Source: Welwitschia mirabilis
Lineage: Eukaryota; Gnetophyta; Gnetopsida; Welwitschiales
Length of the DNA stretch: 29,588 bases
Assembly: GCA_051453625.1 (NCBI GenBank)
Contig: JBOZIK010000001.1
Location: 270,775,219 to 270,804,806, forward strand
Direction of reading: 5' to 3'
Part shown: one piece after another, positions 12,096-21,589 of the stretch
Layout: every line of letters begins with the position of its first letter
Position numbering within the stretch: position 1 is the stretch's first letter
Position numbers and translations under genes: made by a program
The notes under the pieces: generated by a model
Database searches by the model: none
What the model was told of the DNA's origin: nothing
The model's input: only the letters and a program-made list of their open reading frames with translations

Positions 12096-12130
12096 CATTT
12101 CACAGTCACACTCACCTAGCCTACCAGCCT

Positions 12131-14020
12131 GTAACACCCTGATACAATCCCTATACTAGTACTAGCACTTCCCCATGAATTATATGATCAAATTTTATTA
12201 TGTATTATGAATTATGTTATGTGTTATATATGTGTATGTATATAATAGATACAAGATGATAAGTAAAGTGTATCATGTAGGGTTCACATAGCTATGTAGT
12301 GGTATTTATGGGATAACATTCCATAAGAAATGGGAACTAGTTGCTCTAAAATGTAATTATAGGTATATTTAATGATTTCTAAGTAAACCAAGGATAACTA
12401 AGCGATGATGATGACTAAGTAGTGATGATCATAAGGGTGAAAGATAAAAAAAAGAATTTCATTCACCCTATCATTCAAATGTCATTGAGGAGAGATGCAC
12501 AAATACATAATAGAAAGATCATTATTTTACTAATATTTATCCACTTTATTATTTAAAAACACCAAAAGATGATAGTCATTTATGAAGAAAATTTACATTT
12601 TTAGGATGGCTTTGAAGGACAACAAAATATACCATCAAATTCAACTCCTTTGGAAGAGATTAGGATGCATCAATAAACTTAAAAGCCATGATCAGATTTA
12701 AAAGAACACCTAATATTAATTAGTGTACTTGTAAAGGATGAAGAAAAACCAATTCTAGCAAAAGAAATCTTTAAAAACTAAGAGGAGGCCTAGATTTTGA
12801 CCATTCAAGTAGAGAATATTTTAAAATCCTATTAGTTGAGAGGATGATTAGAAAAACAAAAGAATAGAAATTATTAACTAATAGTTATTTACCTTATTAT
12901 TTAGATGATAATAGATAGGTAACACTTAATGGTTAGAAGAATAAGGCATGTGAAGGATGAGCAACCATTAAAAGGAAATATCACATGTCATTAATCTAGT
13001 CATCTAGAGGACACTTAGTAGAATAACACACCTAATATATGTAAAATGAATTTCATCTATTATGAGATCATTAATAAGATTACTTCTAGTCCATTAGTAC
13101 TCCTTAGAAATCCTAATCATTACTTTAAAACTATAAATACCCTCCTTAGATATTCATTTCTCATCTTTTTTCTTTCGATTTGGTGCTGATATCATAAACC
13201 AAGAATCCAAAACTACTAGTTAAACAATCTAAAATATAGGGGAGTATTGTAAATTTCTTTATAGTTGTTTTGACAATTAAAGGTTCTAAATAGTATTTAG
13301 ATAAATAATTATTTTTTTCTAATAAATCCCTTAGTAAAGATATAGAGCAAGGTTTTGTTCTAAGTGTAGTTTGTAGAATAGCCTTTCCTACCTTATATGA
13401 AAGTCTTTTATGATGCTTTAAAATGGATAAAAAATCCTAAACTCTATATTCTAAACTCCAAGTTTGTCTATAGGTGCATTAAAATTACTTATGAAATTAG
13501 AGTATTTTGGATAAGGAATCCATTTAGTTTAATAGAAGAGCTTACATTGGTATTTGGTAGTGTTTTCTCCATTGAGAAGTGACTACTTCTAAGCAAATGT
13601 AATAATAAAATATCATTTTGATTCTTCTAATTCCTCTCTTATGTTTCTTACATTTTATGTTGAAATTAAGTTAATCATACAAATTGTGATTTTGATATAG
13701 TATATGATGGCTAAATTGGATAATAACAAGTTTGTAGCTTGGTTAATATTTGTATTTAGACTTATATTCAATCTTTGCATTCACTCATTGAATTTCATCT
13801 CATCTTTGCAATTTCATTTATTTATCATTCTGAAAGTTATATTAGGAAATCATTTTAATTCTTTTCTATTAAAGCAATCTTTGAAATATACTTTTAAATT
13901 CCTCTTTAGGATGTGACATTTGAGATGATTCTCTATACTAGTATGTTTTACATGTATTAAATACTTAACATTATAGGTTATCATTGAAGATCATCACTTG
14001 AAGAAAAGAATTACATAACA
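12131..14020 (+). mobile_element. Probable 5' LTR of gypsy A (Athila/Tat-like)
   Basis: The left end is placed at TGTAACACCC (12131), a common LTR opening in plant gypsy elements. The right end is placed before the primer-binding site, after '...ttacataaca' (14020), matching the '...ataaca' ends of the two other tRNA-Asp-primed LTRs here. A TATA box lies at 13132. CpG is nearly absent from 12040 to 13140. Small open frames inside (13397-13582, 13704-13916) show no motif and are not called. The left boundary is uncertain; no matching 3' LTR was found in the window. Confidence 0.5.
13132..13139 (+). promoter_or_regulatory. TATA box of the gypsy A LTR
   Basis: TATAAATA lies in the middle of the probable LTR and is followed by a pyrimidine-rich stretch from 13145, a usual place for the LTR transcription start. 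In Ty3 elements this would divide U3 from R. Confidence 0.5.
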
Positions 14021-14035
14021 CACACCCCAAAAAAT

Positions 14036-14053
14036 TGGCATCATTATCAAGAA
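14036..14053 (+). other. Decayed tRNA-Asp primer-binding site (gypsy A)
   Basis: TGGCATCATTATCAAGAA aligns without gaps to TGGCGCCGTTGCCGGGGA, the complement of the 3' end of plant tRNA-Asp. All eight differences are C-to-T or G-to-A. The site lies just downstream of the probable LTR end and 0.6 kb before gag, as expected for minus-strand DNA priming in Athila/Tat elements. Confidence 0.65.
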
Positions 14054-14674
14054 GAATTTTAAGAACATTTGGAAGGTTTATTCTTATCACTTAAGTAAGT
14101 AAATTAATTTCATGATGTTTACTTATGTAGTATGTACATACAATGTTTTTCCTTCTCTTAGGTTAGCTTGCATTTTCACTTTCTTAGTTTAGATTACTTT
14201 TGAAGTTTTATTAATTTTACTTTTTATTTAAAGTTGGAGATTATAATTTTTTTCAAAAAACTTGGTTTACACTATTGTGCTTGTATAATTAAAGTAAGTA
14301 CCACATCCATTATTGGTATAGCTTTCTTCTTACACTTTATGTGATTTAGAAGAGAGTTTTCCACTTGGGTGTAAAAAATTTTATTTTAACATGTTATGAA
14401 AATACAAAGGAATATTAACATAAAAAATCACCATCAAGAGAAGTAATTTATCAACAAAGTGATTAAAGAAGGGTTAGTGGATTTCAATTTAATAACTCAA
14501 GATGAGAAAGTTTAATTTCAATCTAAAACAGAAGAAGATAATTATTTTACTTGCATGTTTCTAAAATTCATTCACCTATTTTCAAAAGTAATTTATTTCA
14601 TCAACCATCTTTCTCTTCAAACCCATTTAAATAACCCACCTTTCAAACCATTTTTCCTTTCTAAACCTCCTAAC
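14054..14674 (+). other. Gypsy A leader between primer site and gag
   Basis: Untranslated leader by position. No gene is visible. It ends in a pyrimidine-rich run with repeated 'tcaaacc' phrases just before the first gag ATG. Confidence 0.5.
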
Positions 14675-16128
14675 ATGTTAGCCTCTACTTCTACCACTAC
14701 TACATTAACTCTTATGGACATGATAGCTTAAAGAAAAAGAGATATTTAAAACCCTTTTAATGTATCCAATGAAGATGATGTAGAACTTAAAAACCTATAC
14801 TCCTATCCTACCTTCTTAGAATATGATGAAGAAGAACCATTTCAACATATAGGTAAAATAGAACAACTCATCCTTACCGTAGGAAATGGGAAAAAGAAGG
14901 TAATTAATAGGACTTACATGATCATTTTCATCTTTATGCTTCTTGAAAATGCTAAACATTGGTTGATCACTATCCCATATAAAATCCTTAAGACTTGGAA
15001 CCAAGTTTAAGATGTCTTTAAAAAAACATTTCATGAGTGAAGCAATCATGAAGAAAATGGTAAAAATAAGAATTTACCAACTTTACATAACAAACTTATG
15101 AGAATTATTCTATAGCCTATAAAATATTTTTATTTCTACCTTGTCCAATCCCATATATGAAATTTTAAGAGAAGAACTTGTTAACCACTTCTATAGTGGA
15201 TTAAATAGCCAAGTTAAACAACTAGTAGATTTTACATGTGGTGGAAATTTACTTTACTTAACTTTAGATAATACTTAAAAAATCATAGAGGGATTGGTAG
15301 AAATTAGATAAAATGGCCCAAATCAATCCTTAATAAAGGTANNNNNNNNNNTGTTAAATTACATCAATAAAGTACAACATAAAGAGAAATGTAGCCCTAA
15401 AAACCTAATTTAAGATCTTTACAGTACATTAAAAATTAATACCTTGGCCCTAATTGATGAAAAAATATTAAATAAACAAACTCAACCTTCAACATCTTAT
15501 TCTAATTATGAAATATGGGAATATAACTCTCATTATGTCAAAAATTCTCCTACCTTACCAACATGTAGATAAATGTTTTATCAAAAAGTTATGTATTTAA
15601 TCAAAGACCTCATACTTTTAGAAATAGTCATCTAGCCTTTAAACCTTCTTTTGATAATAGATATATAGGTTGAAACTTTTAGTCCAACAACTTTTATCTT
15701 AAAAAATTTCATTAACTTTTAGTCCACTTCTTTTAACTACATGAAGAATGATTACCTTACGTATTTAATTAGGAAGTTAAAGAGAATGAAATAATCCTTC
15801 AACAAATATATAGAGGCAACCAACAAGAATATGGAAAACTTTATAGGCATATTTTAATAAATTACCTTCAGAAATCAAATACTTCAAAGATCTCTTATAG
15901 CCCAAATTAATTCTAATCCAAATGATGTTAGAAAGGATTAGAAGATAGTGACAGGAAGTGGATATGATACAACTTCCAATGAGGAAGTCCTTACTTCTCA
16001 TAATCAAAAACATAAAATCCACGATGATTACATAGAAATTATAGATGAACCTACTTTTTATTTAGCTCTTAAAAAAAGATCAAACCATAATGCAATTAGT
16101 GAAAGTATAGAAAACGAAGATCATTGAA
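14675..16128 (+). pseudogene. Gypsy A gag relic (Athila-like Retrotrans_gag)
   Basis: The ATG at 14675 opens a frame reading MLAST with Thr repeats. About 95 codons on comes LLENAKHWLITIPY and then LKTWNQV (about 14938-15006), matching 'FPFSLKDKAKHWLNSLP..SI.TWD.M...F..KFFP' of Retrotrans_gag (PF03732-type). After a frame change, EELVNHFYSGLNSQVKQLVD and the following TCGGNLL (15171-15260) match 'FY.GL....RQLVD...GG'. Farther on, LIAQINSNPNDVRKD and KIVTGSGYDT (about 15890-15980) match 'QLAN.LN.RPQGSLPSNTE' and 'AVTLRSGKE'. Stops interrupt throughout, and ten N interrupt at 15342-15351. The protein would have formed the cytoplasmic retroelement particle. No pol follows; copia 2 begins here on the other strand. 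Confidence 0.85.
15342..15351. other. Assembly gap (10 N)
   Basis: Ten N inside the gag relic, after the 'FYSGLN' block. Confidence 0.98.
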
Positions 16129-16308
16129 CTTAGAGGGAAGAGGTAAATGATTTCTACCAAATAAAAATATAAACCAATAAAAAAATGAAAAATTATAATA
16201 AAAACACCTTACTAAGATAACATGGTTCTCCAACCTGGGTATTTTCACACACAGAGAGTAGCTTCCTCTCACACCTTTAGATATTATTAGCCTGCAAAAC
16301 AATATTGG

Positions 16309-16600
16309 TTTTCTAGTGCAACACCAATCCTAAAATAATGAAACTCTTCTTGGAATGTGGCACTCTCTTTTATATATGGAAATAGTGGTTTTTTAGGTGC
16401 ATCACAAACCTTACAATAATAAGAGTCTCCTTGGAAGGTAGCACTCTCTTCCTCATAGGGAAAATAGTGATTTTCTAGGTATATCATAAACCTTATAACA
16501 ATGAGAGTCTCCTAGCAGTACAACACTCTCTTTCTCATAAAGAAATAATTTTTTCCTAGGTTCACTACAAACCTTACAATAAATAAAGTGCTCACAAGTA
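16309..16600 (-). repeat. Tandem repeat, about 80-base unit, 3.6 copies
   Basis: Units begin at 16309, 16389, 16471 and 16551 (spacing 80, 82, 80). Each runs 'tttt(c)tagg..cat.acaaaccttacaataa' then 'gagtctcc' and 'gcactctcttt.tcata'. Copies differ mostly by transitions. The array lies downstream of the TATA box on the minus strand, so it would be in R/U5 or the 5' untranslated leader of the copia transcript. Confidence 0.9.
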
Positions 16601-16736
16601 CAAACTCAAATGCACACCCATACAAGGGTTATCTTACAATGTATTTGATTCAATAATGGACTTACAATAATATTCAATAATAAGATAAATCAAATAATAT
16701 AAGAACCACAAATTCAAGACAACAACAAGTTTGAAA

Positions 16737-17086
16737 NNNNNNNNNNNNNNNNNNNNNNNNNNNNNNNNNNNNNNNNNNNNNNNNNNNNNNNNNNNNNNNN
16801 NNNNNNNNNNNNNNNNNNNNNNNNNNNNNNNNNNNNNNNNNNNNNNNNNNNNNNNNNNNNNNNNNNNNNNNNNNNNNNNNNNNNNNNNNNNNNNNNNNNN
16901 NNNNNNNNNNNNNNNNNNNNNNNNNNNNNNNNNNNNNNNNNNNNNNNNNNNNNNNNNNNNNNNNNNNNNNNNNNNNNNNNNNNNNNNNNNNNNNNNNNNN
17001 NNNNNNNNNNNNNNNNNNNNNNNNNNNNNNNNNNNNNNNNNNNNNNNNNNNNNNNNNNNNNNNNNNNNNNNNNNNNNNNNNNNNNN
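16737..17086. other. Assembly gap (350 N) with identical edges
   Basis: The ten bases before the gap and the ten after are the same (aagtttgaaa). The gap lies inside the copia 2 LTR. Apparent open frames of 129 and 178 codons here are almost all N. Confidence 0.95.
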
Positions 17087-17283
17087 AAGTTTGAAATTAG
17101 TATCATTAAAGAGGACTTAAGTTCTTTTTTGTTGTTGTCACAAGTGCAAAAGAATGATGCAGCAATATGGGATCCAAGAGTGAATGATATGAACAATACA
17201 AGCTCCTTTGAAAATAATATATTTGATTCTTTATGAGAAGTTCTTATCACTTATGTAATCTTCATTCTATACAAGATGAGTTC

Positions 17284-17291
17284 ATTATATA
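17284..17291 (-). promoter_or_regulatory. Possible TATA box of the copia 2 LTR
   Basis: TATATAAT on the minus strand, about 810 bases into the LTR and 230 bases downstream of the last GAYRTC hexamer. Its position between the hexamer cluster and the 80-base array fits a U3/R boundary. In DNA this AT-rich a chance match is quite possible. Confidence 0.35.
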
Positions 17292-17513
17292 CTAAAGAAG
17301 TATGATCATTAAAGTGTCAAAAGTTCAAGAGCTATTTTTCGATGAAGTACCAAAAGATTTAATTTATTCCCTGGTGACAAGCCTTTATACCATTGAATAA
17401 AAACTAGTTGTTTAACCTTGAATAGTAGCTAGTTAAAATTTTTAATTACTATGCAACAAATTTAGGCTTTGAGTTTATATCTTTATTTTTAATCAACATG
17501 AATCTTGGTCCAA

Positions 17514-17930
17514 GACATCTTCACTTTTATTGATGTTTACTGATAGTTAAATGTCTTTACTCTATAGACATCTTTAGTGAACTTTCTTAGAATTTGATGA
17601 AAATTGGTTTATATAATCTTCAAGCCTCCATGATCATAAATCCATAATGTAAAAGTTGATAGTTCACTGAAAATGTAAAATATTATTTAAAATCAAAAAT
17701 GACTTTGTTACCTATTTTACTTTAGTATATATGTCTTTAAACATGTAAATGTTTTCATCTATGTCAGGTTTAACTTTTAGCATAGTCATCTCTAATGTAA
17801 TAGTCATCTTTAACCTATGACCTAAAAGCTAATACATTTAAGACATCTTTGATCTATAGATATCTTCATAAGAGACATCTTCAATTTCTTAGACATATTC
17901 GTCATAGATTTATTTCATGCTATAGATATC
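17514..17930. repeat. GAYRTC hexamer cluster in copia 2 U3
   Basis: Six hexamers: GACATC at 17514, 17567, 17842 and 17874; GATATC at 17859 and 17925. Flanks are often A/T-A, as in 'tagatatctt' and 'agacatcttt'. Near variants (aatgtc, gacata) fall between. All three forms are one or two transitions from GACGTC. Confidence 0.7.
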
Positions 17931-18104
17931 TTTAGATAACTAATTTTTCATTTCAACAAATGAGTCTTTTCATGAAATATCATCTTTGAGGATCTTACAC
18001 TAACTTATACTTATCATAATCTAATGTGCTCTTTGCAATAAGTTGTCTTCATAATAATACAAAATATTTAATAAGTAAAATCATCAAAACTATATTTTCC
18101 AACA

Positions 18105-18119
18105 ATCTCCTCCTTTTTG
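18105..18119 (-). other. Polypurine tract of copia 2
   Basis: On the minus strand CAAAAAGGAGGAGAT is followed at once by TGTTGG, the LTR start. This matches the usual plant copia arrangement of a purine run with a GGGGGAGA-like end next to TGTTGG. It primes plus-strand DNA synthesis and fixes both the strand and the LTR boundary. Confidence 0.8.
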
Positions 18120-18811
18120 CTAATGTCCAAAACTTAGAAAACTTCATTAGTAAAAGTTCATTCAGTCAATTAATATTAACTATTCATAGTTCAAAGAAAT
18201 GCATATAATCAATTTTGGTAATGATATTTGTAAAACATGATATTAACCACTTGAATAATAGATAAAGGTACATAGACATACAACTTAAGAAATCAAATAA
18301 AGGCATAAAAACATTTGATAATTTCATTTAAGAATATTTAAAATTTATAAAATAAGATATGCTAATAGTAATATGATAAAAATAAAATTATAGCACATGT
18401 GCCAATAACAATACATATGCCAATAATATACTCATGGTAACATGCTAATAATAAGAATAAGAGCATAACATAATAGAAATGTGCTAGTAGTATATAATAT
18501 TAAAATCATAAAAAAAAGTACTATTAAATAAAATTCAAAGGATAATAATTTTAAAGATGTATCAAAAATAACATGATGAGAATGTACTATAATAGATAAA
18601 GATTCAAGAAAGGTATTCTAATAAATAACAATAATAGAAATGACAAATAATATTAATGTTTGCTAAAAATCAAGAGTACTCATTAATAAATAATGATATC
18701 ACTTATGGATCTTATCTAATATCTCAAAGATAAGAACTGTTAGTCTAATAGGATATCCTTAAGTTGATGTTCCCAATTAAATGTAATTGATTTGCTACTA
18801 ATTTATCAAAA
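18120..18811 (-). other. Copia 2 region between two polypurine motifs
   Basis: Very AT-rich, with loosely repeated 'atgctaataataa' and 'catgtgccaataa' phrases around 18360-18480. No coding signal was seen. By position it is the 3' untranslated part of copia 2. Confidence 0.45.
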
Positions 18812-18827
18812 CTTCTCCTCCTTTTTG
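18812..18827 (-). other. Second polypurine-like motif
   Basis: CAAAAAGGAGGAGAAG on the minus strand nearly repeats the polypurine tract 700 bases downstream, and both are followed by 'TTTTGAT' sequence a little later. There is no TGTTGG here. It lies at the 3' end of the envelope-like relic. Confidence 0.5.
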
Positions 18828-18839
18828 AATAGCAAAGAA

Positions 18840-20560
18840 AGGGATCTAACCACTGAGAGTGAAGTCACTTATATAATGCATGTCTTATCCTTCTTTGGTA
18901 TGGTTATCACTATTATAGGTAGTAGAGGTTGGTTAGGTATAGGATGAGGAAGATATGGATGGTGGAGTATGGCACTTCCTAGAGGAATGTTGAGATATCT
19001 CAGTTGAGCCCTCATGAATCTATCACCTCCTATGTTGGTGTGTTTGAGAAGTGGTGGATGTTCTAAAAAAACCTAGTTATGTTTATCTCTATGAAGAATG
19101 GAGGTAACTACATAGTGAAAATTGGTGGAACCTAAATAAGCTCAATATGAGTTGACGGTGGTATTGGTAAATGCATTGAAGGTTAAAAAGATAGAGGTGG
19201 AGGTAATTGGACTATGGAACATGATGAATATGGCTGAGTAGTATGGTGTACAAGAATCTTATAATATGAATAGTGTAAGATGAAAGGCTACACATCTAAG
19301 ATCTCAAAATATATTTCCAACCATGGCTACCTTTACTATGATGGTCCTAGAGCCTATTATTCCCCCTACACCTGTGCCTCTTTGGGAGTCTACTACTTTC
19401 TTTGAGCATGTGTCTAATCTTTAGATGACTCCTCTGTATAATTACTACTAGCTACTCTGTCAGAGACATATCTTATGTCATGTAGAGATATAGGTACTAC
19501 TTCCTCTTATTCTAATTTCTCCTTGGAATTTAATCATGTGGGAGTCCTCATGGATTTCCAACTCTCTACCAATACCTCACCCTCATTGATTATGGACCTA
19601 TGTTTCTTTGGCCTTATTAAATTTCTATGAATTTTACCCATTATTATAGCAATGTCCTTTAATCCATTTTTGACAGATGAAGAACTCTGAGTGATAATAT
19701 TATAAGATTACTAAAACTATAAAGGCTACCTGCTTGTGCCCTTACCTGATGGCACTGGTACTCTTCATTTTTTACTTATTAATGGTTTCTTCTGTTGGAT
19801 AAGATCTACCTATAACACTACTATATTATCACTACTAATAATCAAACTAATAAGACAAGGATCACCAAAATTCTAACCCTTGTGAAATAGCAAGATAATA
19901 TTCATGCATAAAATAAAACCCAAATCCATCTTTAACCTAATAAGTAAGTAGTAAATAATAAAGTCTACATGGATTTATAATAATTATAGCTACCTTCTCT
20001 AATCACAATACTATAAAATGTAATAAAACTAAGAATGAAAGCATCTAAAATCATAAATTTAGGCTCTATATTTTTCACACAATTCATTCTATTGTGTTCA
20101 AATGTAACATTGCTTATATTTTGATGTGAAACATTCATAACTCTAGAAGTGAAAATTTCTTTAAATGAATGTGCATAAATCTAAAAAACATTTGAATCAT
20201 TTATAATGAGTAATGAATTGAAAAAACTAGGAATAATGTACAAATAAGTACTTCTAACCTAAGTTTGAAAGGCACCTATGCTATTATCTATTTCATGTAT
20301 GTTGGGATAAAACTCTCTAACAACATGATCTAGAATACTTTAGTCTAACTATATGATCATTTCCCATCCAATCTATGTAAAATAAGAAACAATATAATCT
20401 CTACATTACCTCTAATAAATAATAGTTCTTTCTACAATTATGAAATTTTTAAACCAAGCTTTATATCTTTTCACTACTACTTCATGGTAGAACAGAGCCT
20501 CATACTATGATCTTTACTACTCCGAGGCTTGTTCTTTATCTCTAGAAGTACCAACTGATT
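18840..20560 (-). pseudogene. Envelope-like plant transposon ORF relic (PF20167-type) of copia 2
   Basis: Read from 20560 downward, 'YEALFYHEVVVKRYKAWFKN' then FIIVERTI (about 20415-20505) match the 'F.S.EA.ERY......R.IV.ERTV' opening of the putative plant transposon protein family. VVREFYPNI (about 20300-20330) matches its 'LVREFYAN' block, followed by VRSTYLYI for 'VRG....'. Farther on, IIMGKIHRNLIRPKK and EGEVLVESW (about 19560-19660) fit the 'GK.I...I......LPSLIT.L' region. The rest is proline- and glutamine-codon-derived sequence with QLPPPLSF (near 19200) and RAQLRYLNIPLGSA (near 18985). Many stops; no start assigned. It sits between pol and the 3' LTR, where Sireviruses carry env-like ORFs. 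Its function is unknown. Base composition is less AT-rich than the flanks. Confidence 0.65.
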
Positions 20561-20679
20561 TTATTATAATCATTTTTACAAGAGTATGAAGAATCTAAAT
20601 CAAAAATCAATTAAAATACAAGAAATAATGAAAAATATACACATGTGCAATGGAAAACCATATTCTCGCTTATTATAGA

Positions 20680-21093
20680 GATGTCTCACAAATCCAAGAT
20701 ATCTTGGTAGTTAAATCTAAAAAAATGATTCTTAAGAAATCTTTTAAAATACATACCTCTTAGGTTGAGACTTGAAAACAAGATTTCGTAATACATTTTC
20801 CCAAAAAAAAAAAAAATAAAAAATTAAAACCCTATTTTTTTAGTGCATCTTAATTTTTGCAATAGTACAATCAACATGTCTACAGCTTGAAAGATATCTA
20901 AAATGTAAAACATAAATGTCTATAAGCTTATAGATGTCTACTATTAAAAATTTTTTAATATATTTTTCTACTATTAATACATCTACAAAATCTAAGATGT
21001 CTATTTTGAAAAATTAAAATAGCATACCTATGCTTTAAAGATGTCTACTTTTAAGATGTCAATAAATATTAAGACTTCTTTCCAAAAGACATC
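20680..21093. repeat. GAYRTC hexamer cluster
   Basis: GATGTC at 20680, 20933, 20996, 21040 and 21055; GATATC at 20698 and 20893; GACATC at 21088. Flanks are again mostly 'tA(G)ATGTCtA'. This is the densest of the clusters in the window. Confidence 0.75.
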
Positions 21094-21272
21094 CACAAAA
21101 CTAAATATGTTTATAATAAAATTTTCAAAAACATTAACAAAGTATATGGATAATATAGTCATAATCATAATGCTTAAAAAACTAACATAATAAGCACTAA
21201 TAAGTATTAATTCATAATATAATTACAATGTGAAGTTAATAATTTAAATGATATTACTTTTCTATTTATCTA

Positions 21273-21289
21273 ATTGGGCAAGGCCCAAT
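21273..21289. repeat. Short GC-rich hairpin
   Basis: ATTGGGC and GCCCAAT form perfect 7-base arms around a 3-base loop. It stands out as G+C-rich in AT-rich surroundings and lies downstream of the putative minus-strand TATA box. Confidence 0.6.
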
Positions 21290-21416
21290 CCTAAGTTCCT
21301 ATGTAGTCTTACATACCTTTAAGTGCCTTGAGATTATTTAATTACATTACTAAGTATATCATTGGTATATTACATTGTAATGCCTTTTTTGTACCTTTTG
21401 TATTGTATTGTGTCTC

Positions 21417-21463
21417 TTTTATATGCTTCATAGATTAGAATGCCTTTCATTCTAGAAGGTTCT
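21417..21463 (-). promoter_or_regulatory. Putative TATA box with perfect heat-shock element
   Basis: On the minus strand GAACCTTCTAGAA (within 21449-21463) fits three alternating nGAAn/nTTCn units without mismatch. TATAAAA follows at 21423-21417, about 26 bases downstream. Some plant copia elements, such as ONSEN of Arabidopsis, have heat-shock elements in their LTR. The whole promoter reading is inference, because the LTR boundaries here are not established. Confidence 0.4.
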
Positions 21464-21589
21464 CTTACCATTTTCTTTTTAATGAAGTTCTTATTTCCAT
21501 GTCAATTCTTTTGATGCTAATTTCTTGCTTCTCTTATTTTTCTTAACAAATAATTACTTTCATTATTAAATTTATCTTACAATGTAGTG

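Larger units (their letters stand above)
16130..18104 (-). mobile_element. 3' LTR of Sirevirus-like copia 2
   Basis: On the minus strand the LTR starts TGTTGG at 18104, directly after a polypurine tract, the standard arrangement in plant copia elements. It then carries a GAYRTC cluster (17514-17930), a possible TATA box (17284-17291) and, beyond the gap, a tandem array of about 80 bases (16309-16600) in the transcribed part. The end near 16130 is inferred from where gypsy A gag coding stops on the other strand; the exact end and any target-site duplication were not determined. At almost 2 kb including 350 N it is long for copia but possible for Sirevirus-type LTRs. Open frames at 16096-16302 and 16287-16487 are LTR sequence and are not genes. 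Confidence 0.65.
20561..21589. mobile_element. Probable LTR-like segment inside copia 2
   Basis: This kilobase separates the envelope-like relic from the protease relic, where integrase and reverse transcriptase should be, and neither is readable. It holds eight GAYRTC hexamers (20680-21093), a short A-rich tract (20804-20820), a hairpin (21273-21289), and a TATA box with a heat-shock-type element on the minus strand (21417-21463). These suggest LTR sequence. It could be a solo LTR inserted in copia 2, or a 5' LTR joined after a deletion. Neither end nor orientation was proved. Confidence 0.4.

Noticed and set aside
13397-13916. Two plus-strand frames of 61 and 70 codons
   Set aside because: They lie in the R/U5 part of a probable LTR, are AT-driven (Phe, Leu, Ile, Asn) and show no domain.
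14816-16022. Minus-strand frames of 77 and 81 codons
   Set aside because: Antisense shadows of the plus-strand gag relic, which carries recognisable conserved blocks.
16714-17250. Open frames of 129 and 178 codons
   Set aside because: They consist mainly of N, which cannot be read as stops. The real residues at the ends belong to an LTR.
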